64,000 bases of DNA from Microscillaceae bacterium (GTDB lineage Bacteria > Bacteroidota > Bacteroidia > Cytophagales > Microscillaceae). Position 1 is the first letter of the stretch; every line of letters begins with the position of its first letter. A program made the translations under genes and the position numbers. This document shows positions 36,289 through 44,908 of this stretch, in pieces. The notes under the pieces were generated by a model that ran no database searches, was not told where the DNA came from, and saw only the letters and a list, made by a program, of their open reading frames with translations. Location of the stretch: the NCBI GenBank assembly GCA_011390205.1, contig JAABSX010000003.1:124001-188000 (forward strand), written 5' to 3'.

Positions 36289-36786
36289 CTACTCAGGAGT
36301 TTTCTTCATTTCTTGCTGCCGCATAGGCATGCTGTCTATGCGTGTTAAAATCTCTCTGCCTTCGGTAAGGCTGTCTTTTCTGAGCTTCTCCGCTCCATCT
36401 TTGCCTATCAAAATAATTTGGAACTGATTTTTAGGAACATTAAAACGCTTTCTGTAAGTTTTGTCTATATCAGTCTGAAAGATTTGCCCTATTTCAGAAG
36501 TACGCAGACTGTCGGCAAAACAAAACACCAGTACCTCTCTTTCTTCTAAAGCTCGGTAAGTTTGCAAAAGTAAACGCTGCTGCTCCTCAAAAGCTTCATG
36601 AGGCTTGGCATCTGCAAAGACTAAAATCAAGCGGTTTTTCCATTGGTATTTGTCAATGTCTAGGCTGTCTTGAGTAATTTCTTCCGAAAATGTCAGAGAT
36701 GAAAAAGCCGCTCGATAGCCCAGCAAAAATATCAAAGACATGATGACAATGATAGAAAGTGAAAAACGAGATTTATAATAATTCAT
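36289..36786 (-). CDS. DUF4174 domain protein, membrane-anchored
   Basis: A 165-residue protein with one N-terminal membrane segment or uncleaved signal (I-I-V-I-M-S-L-I-F-L-L-G). The remaining part (W-K-N-R-L-I-L-V-F-A-D, R-E-V-L-V-F-C-F-A-D, F-Q-I-I-L-I-G-K-D-G-A-E-K-L-R) matches the DUF4174 pattern, a thioredoxin-like fold that lacks the C-x-x-C pair. It is probably exported to the periplasm. Function unknown. Confidence 0.75.
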   Translation of the reverse strand: MNYYKSRFSLSIIVIMSLIFLLGYRAAFSSLTFSEEITQDSLDIDKYQWKNRLILVFADAKPHEAFEEQQRLLLQTYRALEEREVLVFCFADSLRTSEIGQIFQTDIDKTYRKRFNVPKNQFQIILIGKDGAEKLRKDSLTEGREILTRIDSMPMRQQEMKKTPE

Positions 36787-36890
36787 GAAGTGGAGATTTG
36801 AGAATGTGAAATTGAATATTTTTTTAAGACTAAAGAAATCCTTACTTTTTTTGGAAAAAATCCTTGAGTAACGCCCTCCTTAGCATCCAC

Positions 36891-38252
36891 CTAACGAAGC
36901 ACTTTCTCTTCTACACCATAATCTGCGGCAGCATCTTTGACCTCTTTCTTTTCTTCGGGTGCTACAAGCACCACAATGGGCTCAGGCTTGAGAAGTGACA
37001 CATCAGAATTTACTTTATTGAGTCCTGATTTTATCTGCATGCTAAAAGATTTTTCAAATTTTTCATAGTCCGTTTTGGTAACTTCTTGTGTAAAATTGAG
37101 CTTGTCTGTGGGTATCATCAAAGTATATTCACCTGTGGCGCTGTTGCTCAGTCCTTCCACGATAATTTTACCTGTTTGTGTATCTTTTAAAGTAATTTTG
37201 GCTTGAAGGGCTTTTTTGGTCTTGTCATCTATGACTTTCCCCACAATCATCAGAGTAGCTGCGAAGGGCTTAAACTCAGGCGAGGCATCTTTGGTATCTG
37301 CATAATAAATGTCTCCTTCGCGCACGAAGAAAGCATCATCTCCCGAGGCAGTCAGTGTCAGTCCATAGTCATTAAGCCAAGTATTAAAAGGTGCACCTAT
37401 ATTGACCACCTCCCCGTGGCTATTGTCTGCATTGATGATTGTCTTAAAAATATCTAAACCGCCCCAGCCTCCGTAGCCATCCGAGGCAAAATAAAGTGTC
37501 TTGCCATCTGCTGCCAAAAAAGGCGAACGCTCATCTCCTAGAGTACTGACATTGAGCCTAGTAAGATAAGACCAACGCCCATAGACATCTTTTCTGCTGA
37601 TGTATAAATCCATATTGCCATCATAATCTTTGCCTGCTGCCACGATAAAGGTATTGCCATCAGCAGACATGGTAGCGCCGTCTGTGGCAATATATTCATA
37701 AGGTGGTGAATCTTTCATGGAAGAAAAAAACTGTGTAATTCCCCCGCCTAGCCCCTGAGGTCTTCCCCAAGTGGCACCATTAAGTGCTGCTCTGTAATAA
37801 GGGCCTCCTCTTCCCTCCCAGTCACCGTACCAGCTCTGAAAATAAACAGCTTGCCCGTCGGGTGAGATATTGGGTTCGTCTTCTCCGTCACTGGTATTGA
37901 TGCTGCCATCCAAGGCACGAGGGTATTGCCATTTTCCTCCGATTTTTCGAGAGTACCAGATGTCACCATCATATTCTACTTTTCCACGATAAGTCGTAGT
38001 TGCCCTGAGAGATGACCAAGGCTGCCCTCCTCTTCCCGACATAAAAAACAAGTAATTCCCATCAGGGGTTACGTTTAAGTTGGTTTCTCGGTAGGTAGAG
38101 TTTAAGATATGCAGTGCTTCTAGGCGTATTTGGCTCGGATGTTTTAAGATGCGAGGAGGTGTAAACTGTGCTGTAGCTTTTTGGATAAATACAGTCATTA
38201 AAGTAACTCCTAGAATGAGGCAAAGCAAGGTTTGTTTTGTGTATCGAATCAT
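36891..38252 (-). CDS. Exported PD40 beta-propeller protein
   Basis: A 453-residue precursor with a signal peptide (cleavage near K-A-T-A-Q). Repeats of the TolB/PD40 kind, such as N-V-T-P-D-G-N-Y-L-F-F-M-S, N-I-S-P-D-G-Q-A-V-Y-F-Q-S and L-A-A-D-G-K-T-L-Y-F-A-S-D, span about 55-320 and form a propeller. A carboxypeptidase-regulatory-like module (G-K-V-I-D-D-K-T-K-K-A-L-Q-A-K-I) covers about 335-420. This is the PorE-type architecture without TPR and OmpA parts. Likely periplasmic. Confidence 0.8.
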   Translation of the reverse strand: MIRYTKQTLLCLILGVTLMTVFIQKATAQFTPPRILKHPSQIRLEALHILNSTYRETNLNVTPDGNYLFFMSGRGGQPWSSLRATTTYRGKVEYDGDIWYSRKIGGKWQYPRALDGSINTSDGEDEPNISPDGQAVYFQSWYGDWEGRGGPYYRAALNGATWGRPQGLGGGITQFFSSMKDSPPYEYIATDGATMSADGNTFIVAAGKDYDGNMDLYISRKDVYGRWSYLTRLNVSTLGDERSPFLAADGKTLYFASDGYGGWGGLDIFKTIINADNSHGEVVNIGAPFNTWLNDYGLTLTASGDDAFFVREGDIYYADTKDASPEFKPFAATLMIVGKVIDDKTKKALQAKITLKDTQTGKIIVEGLSNSATGEYTLMIPTDKLNFTQEVTKTDYEKFEKSFSMQIKSGLNKVNSDVSLLKPEPIVVLVAPEEKKEVKDAAADYGVEEKVLR

Positions 38253-38379
38253 TTGTGCTTTTGGTTTATTCTTTTTTGAAAAAAGTCTAATTTACAGTTT
38301 TTTACGCATTTTTCTAGTTTTTAGCCATAAAATTAGTCAAAACAATTTTGCGTAGATGCCATAAATCCGCTCCCCTTGT

Positions 38380-39264
38380 TTAGTCTAAGTATTTATTGAG
38401 TATCCGCTCTACTGCACTCAGATAGCCCGCACCAAACAGATTCACGTGCACCAAGAGTGGATATAGATTATAAAGGTCTTTTCTTTCTTCAAAACCCTCC
38501 ACAAATGGATATTCTTCTTGGTAAGCCCTGTAAAAGTCTTCTTCAAAGCCCCCAAACAAATGCGTAAAAGCAAGCTCTGCTTCTCTATTGCCATAATAGA
38601 CGGCAGGGTCTATGAGTATGGCTTTTCCTTGTGCATCTGCCATATAGTTTCCGCTCCACAAATCTCCGTGCAGCAGTGCAGCTTTTTCTTTGGGAAGGAT
38701 GTCAGGGAGTTTTTCGTAGAGTGCCTCGAATCTTTGGTACGTTCTTTTGTCTATTTTTCCCTCATACATTGCCAATCCTGCCTGTGTCTTAAGGCGTTTT
38801 TCTATGAAGAAATGCAGTCCGTCTTCACATTTGTCATTGTATTGGGGCAGTGAGCCGATGTAATTATCAAAATCAAGCCCAAAATAAGGTGCAGTATGTT
38901 GGTGCATGCGGGCAAGATTGGCTCCGAAATTTTCCCAGAAGCCTTTCTCAAGCACAACAGAAGAAGCAATAAATTCTAGTAAAAGATAGGCTTTCCCTTC
39001 CCTCTGCCCTGCCCCATAAATCTCTGGTGTTCCTATTTCTTGAGTGCTTTGCAAGATTTGAAGCCCCTTCGCTTCTGCCTCAAACATTCCTTCTAGTGCA
39101 TAGATATTCCACTTAATAAAAAAATCTCCTGTGGCAGTATGCAGCTTCACAGCATTGTTGATGCAGCCTCCCGACACAAATTCAAATGATTTGATAGGGG
39201 TATCTCTTCCAAGACGCTCGAATAATACTTGCTCAAAAAATTGTAATTGCTCATTTCCCAACAT
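38380..39264 (-). CDS. Fructosamine kinase family protein
   Basis: A protein of 294 residues, the family length. The catalytic loop is L-L-H-G-D-L-W-S-G-N-Y-M near 198-209 and the metal-binding strand is I-L-I-D-P-A-V-Y-Y-G-N-R-E-A-E-L-A. N-terminal G-G-C-I-N-N-A-V-K and F-F-I-K-W-N give the nucleotide-binding lobe. Family members phosphorylate ketosamines and start the repair of glycated proteins. Single gene. Confidence 0.92.
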   Translation of the reverse strand: MLGNEQLQFFEQVLFERLGRDTPIKSFEFVSGGCINNAVKLHTATGDFFIKWNIYALEGMFEAEAKGLQILQSTQEIGTPEIYGAGQREGKAYLLLEFIASSVVLEKGFWENFGANLARMHQHTAPYFGLDFDNYIGSLPQYNDKCEDGLHFFIEKRLKTQAGLAMYEGKIDKRTYQRFEALYEKLPDILPKEKAALLHGDLWSGNYMADAQGKAILIDPAVYYGNREAELAFTHLFGGFEEDFYRAYQEEYPFVEGFEERKDLYNLYPLLVHVNLFGAGYLSAVERILNKYLD

Positions 39265-39456
39265 TATTTGTTATTTTAAATATTTTTGTTATAAAACATA
39301 ATATAAACCATAAACATAAGTGAAATACCTGTATATCAGTACTTTATGGCACTGTGCCACTCAACGACAGTCTATTCCTAGCCTGTTATAATACTGTTAA
39401 AGCAGAAAAAGGCTCAGAGAAACCTTGTCTTTTTCCTATTTTCGTGCGTGTAATTA

Positions 39457-39464
39457 TATCTTTG
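39457..39464 (+). promoter_or_regulatory. Candidate -7 promoter element
   Basis: TATCTTTG fits TAnnTTTG; a T-run (39430-39434) 22 bases upstream could stand in for the -33 box. It lies 38 bases before the small ORF at 39502 and would serve both it and the symporter. Nothing else was found in 39265-39456. Confidence 0.45.
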
Positions 39465-39501
39465 CATTGACAGCACTACACCCAATTAAACACAAAAGAC
39501 A

Positions 39502-39630
39502 TTGAAAACATCTAATCCTGAGGATTTACCTCCCTTTTTAAAGAATTGGTCACAAGTTTTTGCCCTTGTACTCATCAGTTTATTTTGTTTTATTTTGTTT
39601 TTGTACTGGTTCTCCACTTGGTATCAATAA
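39502..39630 (+). CDS. 42-residue single-span membrane peptide ahead of the symporter
   Basis: From TTG 39502 the frame reads M-K-T-S-N-P-E-D-L-P-P-F-L-K-N-W-S, then a clean hydrophobic span (V-F-A-L-V-L-I-S-L-F-C-F-I-L-F-L) and a short tail, ending at TAA 39628. The size, single transmembrane segment and position 63 bases before the symporter gene resemble tiny ORFs that I recall ahead of SSS transporters in other Bacteroidota. It may be a transporter accessory subunit. The TTG start and lack of a clear ribosome site lower confidence. Confidence 0.55.
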   Translation: MKTSNPEDLPPFLKNWSQVFALVLISLFCFILFLYWFSTWYQ

Positions 39631-39693
39631 TACGTTTTGGCTCACATTTGTTTTTGTGGGCTTCTCTTCTTTGAATGTAAGTAACTAATTAAA

Positions 39694-41448
39694 ATGGAAT
39701 TATTAGACTGGTTTGTACTTTTTGGAAGTATATTTTTTATTGTAGTTTATGGTCTTTGGAAAAGCCGCAAGGCAGGCAATATAGAAGATTATCTTCGTGG
39801 GGGGCATAGCTTGCCTTGGTACACGATTAGCCTTTCGGTAATCGCTACTCAAGCGAGTGCCATTACTTTTCTTTCTGCGCCGGGGCAAGCCTACGTGGAC
39901 GGCATGCGTTTTGTGTTGTTTTACTTGGGGCTTCCTATCTCTATGGTTTTGATTTCGGGGGTGATTGTCCCGATTTATTACAGGCTGAACGTCATCACAG
40001 CGTATGAGTTTTTGGAGAGCCGGTTTGATGTCAAGACAAGGGTGCTGGCAGCTTTTTTCTTTTTGATACAGCGAGGACTTGCAGCAGGTGTAAGCATTGC
40101 GGCACCCGCCATTGTGCTGTCAGTGATTTTAGAGGTCAATATCTTTTGGATTAATCTTTTTATAGGCAGCATTGTGATTATTTACACAGTTACGGGGGGC
40201 TCCAAGGCAGTCAGCCAGACCCAAAAGCTACAAATGATTACTATTTTGCTCGGCATGGCGATTGCGGGTTATTTGGTAGTAGCACTTATGCCTGCAGAAG
40301 TTTCTTTTGATGAGGCAATGTATCTGGCGGCTCAAAATAATAAATTCAATACCATGGATTTATCTTTTGACCTCAACAACCGCTATACACTCTGGACAGG
40401 GCTATTGGGCGGTTTTTTCTTGCAAATGGCTTATTTTGGCACAGACCAATCACAAGTAGGCAGGTACTTGGGTGGCACCTCCCTTACACAGATTCGCTTG
40501 GGCTTGCTCTTCAACGGAATGTTTAAAATCCCGATGCAGTTTTCTATTCTTTTTATAGGGGCGATGCTCTTCGTATTTTACCAGTTTCAAACACCTCCAT
40601 TGATTTTTAATACTTCTATCAAAAACAAAATAGAACAAAGTGCCTACCAAGGTGAACTCAAACAGCTCGAAGAAAAAGGAGAAGTCCTATTTAAAAAACG
40701 CCAACAAGAAGCTCTTGAACTGCTAGAGAGCCGCAGAAAAGGAGCAGATATACAGAAAATAGAAGCCCAAAAACAGCACTATCTTCAAAGCCATGAAGAT
40801 GCCCGCTCTATCCGTGCAGAGACTGCCCTATTGGTGCAAAAAGCCACTGAAGGGAAACCAACAAACATCAGAAGCCAAAAAGAAAATATAGAGTATATGA
40901 ACAATATAGACTCTAATTATATTTTTATTACTTTCGTGATGCGCTACCTCCCCGCAGGCTTGGTGGGTCTGCTCATTGCCGCAATTCTAATGGCATCTAT
41001 GTCCACTACAGCCTCCGAACTCAATGCCCTGGCTTCCACCAGTGTAGTAGATATGTACAAACGCCTTATCAGACCTGGGCAATCTGACCAGCATTATATG
41101 TATATGTCTAAACTAATGACCCTACTCTGGGGAATTCTTGCCATTATATTTGCACAACTGGCGAGCCACCTTGGCACGCTGATAGAGGCTGTTAATATCT
41201 TGGGTTCTCTCTTCTATGGCACTATCTTGGGGATTTTTACGCTGGCCTTTGGTTTTAGATGGATGAAGCCTGCGTCTGTATTTTGGGCTGCCGTCATCGG
41301 AGAAGTTTTTGTGGTGCTTACTTACCTAGATATGTTCGGATTTCATGTAGCCTACCTCTGGCTCAATCTGCTAGGCTGCCTGTTTACCGTAGCAATGGCA
41401 CTGGTGCTAGAAGTCATCTTTCGAGGCTTAACTCCCAAGGCTGGGTGA
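39694..41448 (+). CDS. Sodium:solute symporter (SSS family)
   Basis: A 584-residue inner membrane transporter with about 13 hydrophobic segments. Family marks are L-S-V-I-A-T-Q-A-S-A-I-T-F-L-S-A-P-G-Q near residue 47, the Y-Y-R-L-N-V-I-T-A-Y-E-F-L-E-S-R-F signature near 92, and T-G-G-S-K-A-V-S-Q-T near 168. A charged, coiled-coil-like insertion of about 95 residues (about 310-405) separates two membrane spans and is much longer than in classical members. The solute cannot be predicted; sugars, amino acids or sialic acid are all possible. Confidence 0.92.
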   Translation: MELLDWFVLFGSIFFIVVYGLWKSRKAGNIEDYLRGGHSLPWYTISLSVIATQASAITFLSAPGQAYVDGMRFVLFYLGLPISMVLISGVIVPIYYRLNVITAYEFLESRFDVKTRVLAAFFFLIQRGLAAGVSIAAPAIVLSVILEVNIFWINLFIGSIVIIYTVTGGSKAVSQTQKLQMITILLGMAIAGYLVVALMPAEVSFDEAMYLAAQNNKFNTMDLSFDLNNRYTLWTGLLGGFFLQMAYFGTDQSQVGRYLGGTSLTQIRLGLLFNGMFKIPMQFSILFIGAMLFVFYQFQTPPLIFNTSIKNKIEQSAYQGELKQLEEKGEVLFKKRQQEALELLESRRKGADIQKIEAQKQHYLQSHEDARSIRAETALLVQKATEGKPTNIRSQKENIEYMNNIDSNYIFITFVMRYLPAGLVGLLIAAILMASMSTTASELNALASTSVVDMYKRLIRPGQSDQHYMYMSKLMTLLWGILAIIFAQLASHLGTLIEAVNILGSLFYGTILGIFTLAFGFRWMKPASVFWAAVIGEVFVVLTYLDMFGFHVAYLWLNLLGCLFTVAMALVLEVIFRGLTPKAG

Positions 41449-41656
41449 TGAAAATGAGGGTTTGATTGGGTGTTTTTGTGGTGAGGTATCTTGTAGTTTG
41501 GTGAGTTGCGGAGTGTAGCCCAAGACCATGCTGCATACGCAGGAAAAGTCACAGACTTTTCATTCATTGGGGGTTTCAAGTGTCCCTAAGGAACACTTAA
41601 AACAGCGGGGGCAGTTTAATTTTTCTTCAGGATAAATATATATTTCTATCTATCTA
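41449..41656. other. Intergenic gap with small hairpins
   Basis: Between the convergent symporter and eCIS-core genes are two small hairpins, AAAAGTC / GACTTTT (41544-41560) and AAGTGT-C / G-ACACTT (41578-41598). Either may end transcription; neither is followed by a strong T-run. Confidence 0.4.
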
Positions 41657-43525
41657 TCAGAACCCCATTTCATGAAGTATTCTCTCCAATTCTTGTCTTT
41701 TATATTCTTCTTGTTCTGGTGTTCTTTCCTTTTTCGTTTTTTTATCCCGTTTAAATGGATTTTGGCTTTTTTTCTTGGTAGGTGCAGGAGGATTTATATC
41801 CTCTGCCACTCGCCCAACGGCAGGTATATTCGATACATCAAAGCCTTCACCTTTTAGTCCTTGCCCAGCCAATGCCTTCTCACGAGAAGCCTTAGCTGTA
41901 TAATTTGTATGATTTTCAAACTTCGCACCCCTATTTTCATCATCAACCACACCGCTATTTAAAGCCTCATCATAAGTATCATCATTCCATTCTGACACTA
42001 GCATTTCATTATCTTTGAGATATTGCATCTGTTCCTTCACTGCTCTAAACCGAATTAAAGCCATGCTAATAGCCCCAGAATCTATCTTCTCACCATCTCC
42101 ACTTCTACCTTTTAAAATCTTTTTAAAGTTAGACTCAGACATGGCTAGAATACTTTCAGCAGACGCTTTATCTACTTGTGTTTGATTGTATCGGATACTT
42201 CCATCTTCTTCATTGGTTGTAAACTGGTTTCTCAAAGAATTACCAGAAGATAACACTGGCGATAGTTCTGTTTCAAAAGCTGATTCTTTACGCCCAAATG
42301 CCATATCATTATCAATTCCTTTTACGCTTCCCGTTGCTCCATCAATAAAGACATTGCCCATGTGTCGGTCTAGCTGACCTGTAATTGCATCAATCAACTG
42401 GAGATCTGATAAGCCTTTTTGAACCTTTGGGTCACTTAAATCAAAATTGTTGTAAGTATAACCTGTATTTGACCCTCCTTCCATCACTTGCTTTCCATCA
42501 ACACGACCTGAGATACCAATTGTACTTCCATCTTCATCTTTAGAAAAAATTTCATCAGACAATACATTTAATCCTAACTTTTTATCTAATCGTGAAGAAA
42601 TTACTTGCCTTGCTATAAGGTTTGGATCAACTTCATGCTTATAATCTTCATTCACTAAACCAAGGTTAGCACTGGTATCATTATATTTATCTGATTTGCC
42701 AATTGCTTTTTTTGCAAAACCCTTATTGGTTCCGGTCTTACCAATAGACCCTTTTGTTTTTGCTTTAAACACATCACTTGCCGTTCCTGTGTCTAATTTT
42801 TCTAAACTACCTTCTAGCTTTTTATCTTTTTTACGCCGTGAAGCGTGTGCCATTCGTTTAAATATATTGCTATGAGGTTTCATCTGAACTGGTGCAACTT
42901 CAACTTGATTCACAGAACTAACTGGTTGTGTGAGATGATTGCTTGCTGAATTTGATTGTAATGCCTTAGTACCTATTGTATCAGCTTCTTGCTCTAGTCT
43001 CTCATTGTCATTTATACCAATACCTTTTATCTGAGTAGTCGGCTGAACCCTCCCTTGTTTTTGCTGCACTACGTGAGCTAACTCATGTGGTAAGTGTTCT
43101 TCTTGACCTGATGCTAAATGTATATCTGTTCCTTGAGCGTAGGCATGAGCCTGTAGTTGGGCAGGTTTATTAGAGTTATGGTGTACCTTCACATCATCCA
43201 TTGAAATACCCGATAGATTTTCCATTCCTGTTTTTAGCTTATCTGGCAAGCCTGTATTGTTCTCTTTCTCATCTATACCTTTTTTCTGTATGGGAGAAGT
43301 GAGAGATGGACTATTCACTGTTTGTGTAAGAAAGGGGTTGGTTACAGGCTTGTCTAGAAAAGGGTTGGTTACAGGCTTGTCAAAAAAAGGATTTGCTTTT
43401 TTCTGAGCAGTGCCTTCACTAAGAGAGGTATAAGAAGCATCCAAGAAAGGATTATTGACGTTATTTTGTTCTATTTGATGATCTCTCTGAGTATCGGTAG
43501 AGGGTTTAGGTACGTTTTTTTTCAT
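41657..43525 (-). CDS. eCIS-core (DUF4157) protein with kinase-like effector domain
   Basis: A 622-residue protein without a signal peptide. Residues 1-80: disordered leader with four N-P-F motifs (25, 45, 54, 63). About 94-165: DUF4157/eCIS-core domain with G-I-S-M-D-D-V-K-V-H-H-N and the zinc motif H147-E-L-A-H151 (L-P-H-E-L-A-H-V-V-Q-Q-K-Q-G-R-V). About 235-510: a module with D386-R-H-M-G-N391 and, 14 residues later, I-D-N-D (404-407), the catalytic-loop and metal-binding pattern of PI3/PI4-kinase-like folds; G-F-A-K-K may supply the ATP lysine. The tail is basic. Proteins with this domain are associated with extracellular contractile injection systems, so this may be a cargo toxin. No eCIS structural gene is in the window. 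Confidence 0.8.
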   Translation of the reverse strand: MKKNVPKPSTDTQRDHQIEQNNVNNPFLDASYTSLSEGTAQKKANPFFDKPVTNPFLDKPVTNPFLTQTVNSPSLTSPIQKKGIDEKENNTGLPDKLKTGMENLSGISMDDVKVHHNSNKPAQLQAHAYAQGTDIHLASGQEEHLPHELAHVVQQKQGRVQPTTQIKGIGINDNERLEQEADTIGTKALQSNSASNHLTQPVSSVNQVEVAPVQMKPHSNIFKRMAHASRRKKDKKLEGSLEKLDTGTASDVFKAKTKGSIGKTGTNKGFAKKAIGKSDKYNDTSANLGLVNEDYKHEVDPNLIARQVISSRLDKKLGLNVLSDEIFSKDEDGSTIGISGRVDGKQVMEGGSNTGYTYNNFDLSDPKVQKGLSDLQLIDAITGQLDRHMGNVFIDGATGSVKGIDNDMAFGRKESAFETELSPVLSSGNSLRNQFTTNEEDGSIRYNQTQVDKASAESILAMSESNFKKILKGRSGDGEKIDSGAISMALIRFRAVKEQMQYLKDNEMLVSEWNDDTYDEALNSGVVDDENRGAKFENHTNYTAKASREKALAGQGLKGEGFDVSNIPAVGRVAEDINPPAPTKKKSQNPFKRDKKTKKERTPEQEEYKRQELERILHEMGF

Positions 43526-44072
43526 GACTTGAGTCGTATTGGGTTTATAAAGAAGTAGTCAATTATCAATGTGTTATTTATTTTACAGGTTTGATTGAGT
43601 AAAAACAGATGACCTGAGAGAGGCAAATTTTATGGCACAATTAGTAAATACAATTCAGCAAAGATGACCACACTACAAGATATGCTGTTTTTATGACATA
43701 AAAAAATTAGATGCCGAAAATATAAAGTATGCTGCGCTCTGATTGGTGTTTTAGAAATGGTGATTCACTCTAGACTTTGTTTATCCTTCACTAAGCCATC
43801 TCGACACCAAGCGATTGTGTGCTAAGTCTTTACATCTAACTTTCTTCACAAACCAACTGAACCTTCGGACTCGAGTGGTCAGTGGCGAAATGGCTGTAAA
43901 CCTCGTCTGGTCTTAGCATACCCACCACAGCAAACTGATTTTAGCATCTCGCTGAAATCAAATTTTACGAATCACCGCATCTCAAATATAAAATAAAACT
44001 CCGAAATAACTCAATCCTTTGATTGGAGCAAGACGCATCTGACCAGTTTGGAATTACATACAGCTTAGGGCA
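43526..44072. other. Non-coding region rich in dispersed repeat
   Basis: No ORF is supported in this 547-base gap between two minus-strand genes. It contains the fullest copy of the dispersed repeat (43729-44000), listed separately; the remainder shows nothing recognisable. Confidence 0.5.
43729..44000. repeat. Dispersed repeat, long copy with intact target sites
   Basis: The first part (43729-43798) matches the sequence left of the IS at 2830-2898. The last part (43902-43990: CCTCGTCTGGTCTTAGC, CCCACCACAGCAAACTGAT, ATCAAATTTTACGAATCACC) matches 44645-44870. This copy holds uninterrupted versions of both insertion sites seen elsewhere: AGCATCTCGCT (IS target) and AATCAAATTTTA (MITE target, 43956-43967). 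Confidence 0.65.
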
Positions 44073-44636
44073 TTAGAGAAAGAATCTTTCAAATATATCC
44101 ATCATTTTTAGAATAGGATCTTCATCATCATTTTCGATGAAATCATTTCTTAGTGAAAAATTAAATTTTTTTACCAGTTCGTCTTTTTCAAAATAATTTG
44201 TAATGCTTTTAAAGTCTTTTGTCAAAACAGAGAACTTTAATGTATCATCTGACTCTACTATCTCTAATGCTCCTCTATATACAATCTTAGAGATTTTTTT
44301 GCCAAAGACTCGCTGTTTTGTCATAATTTCAACGGGATAACCAATTAAATTAATTTCCGCTATCTCATCAAGTTTTATACCTATACAATTAATTCTTTGG
44401 CTTATATTTAATCGTAAGATTAAGCCATTCTTTAACAATTCAAAATTCACAAAACCTACCTCACCCACTGTGCCCCTGTGTAATTTATCAAACTCTTCAA
44501 TTCCTGAGTGATATATGATCCTTGGTGAACCGACACCCTTCCTTTTCATACTTTCCCATAGCGAGTATTTTCCACCAAAATAATCCACATCTTCTTCGGT
44601 CAGTTCTCCATTTTTACCTATTCGTATCTTCTTCAT
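44073..44636 (-). CDS. Hypothetical protein between direct repeats
   Basis: A soluble protein of 187 residues without signal peptide or recognised motif. The first 20 residues (M-K-K-I-R-I-G-K-N-G-E-L-T-E-E-D-V) are polar; the middle is strand-rich (G-L-I-L-R-L-N-I-S-Q-R-I-N-C-I-G-I-K-L, E-I-N-L-I-G-Y-P-V-E-I), which could form a PH-like or beta-sandwich fold; the end is acidic and helical. The gene is bounded on both sides by copies of the same dispersed repeat in direct orientation and may have arrived or been shuffled with them. Confidence 0.55.
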   Translation of the reverse strand: MKKIRIGKNGELTEEDVDYFGGKYSLWESMKRKGVGSPRIIYHSGIEEFDKLHRGTVGEVGFVNFELLKNGLILRLNISQRINCIGIKLDEIAEINLIGYPVEIMTKQRVFGKKISKIVYRGALEIVESDDTLKFSVLTKDFKSITNYFEKDELVKKFNFSLRNDFIENDDEDPILKMMDIFERFFL

Positions 44637-44644
44637 TTTATTAC

Positions 44645-44870
44645 CTCGCCTGGTCTTAGCCTCCCCACCACCGCAAACTGATGTTAGTGTTTAGTGGAAA
44701 TCAAATTTTATGATTCTCTGACAATTTTTGTGGGAGCAAAACTGTAAAACAGACTTCAGCCTGTTTGAATAACTAGCACGGCAGACTAAAGTCCGCCGCT
44801 ACAGACTTTCCCAAAAACTGTCAGACAATCAAATTTTACGAATCACCACAAATCAAATATAAGATAAATT
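44645..44870. repeat. Dispersed repeat copy split by a MITE-like insertion
   Basis: Matches 43902-43990 in two blocks, 44645-44710 and 44829-44870, separated by an inserted segment. Together they reconstitute the uninterrupted copy at 43.9 kb. Confidence 0.7.
44711..44826. mobile_element. MITE-like element, about 116 bp
   Basis: Imperfect terminal inverted repeats lie at 44717-44735 and 44807-44825 (TCTGACA-TTTTTG core, about 15 of 19 matching). The element is flanked by a 12-bp direct repeat AATCAAATTTTA (44699-44710 and 44827-44838), present once at the uninterrupted site 43956-43967. Inside are two hairpins: AAACAG / CTGTTT and CGGC-GACT / AGTC-GCCG, the latter resembling REP-like sequences of the GACTAAAGTC type. 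There is no coding capacity, so movement would need a transposase supplied elsewhere. Confidence 0.65.
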
Positions 44871-44908
44871 TTCATTTTTTGTTATTATAAAAGTTATTAG
44901 CATAATAA

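Noticed and set aside
43840-43930. Possible tRNA-like stem-loop sequence in the repeat region
   Set aside because: No cloverleaf with a T-loop GTTCGANNC and matching acceptor stem can be drawn.
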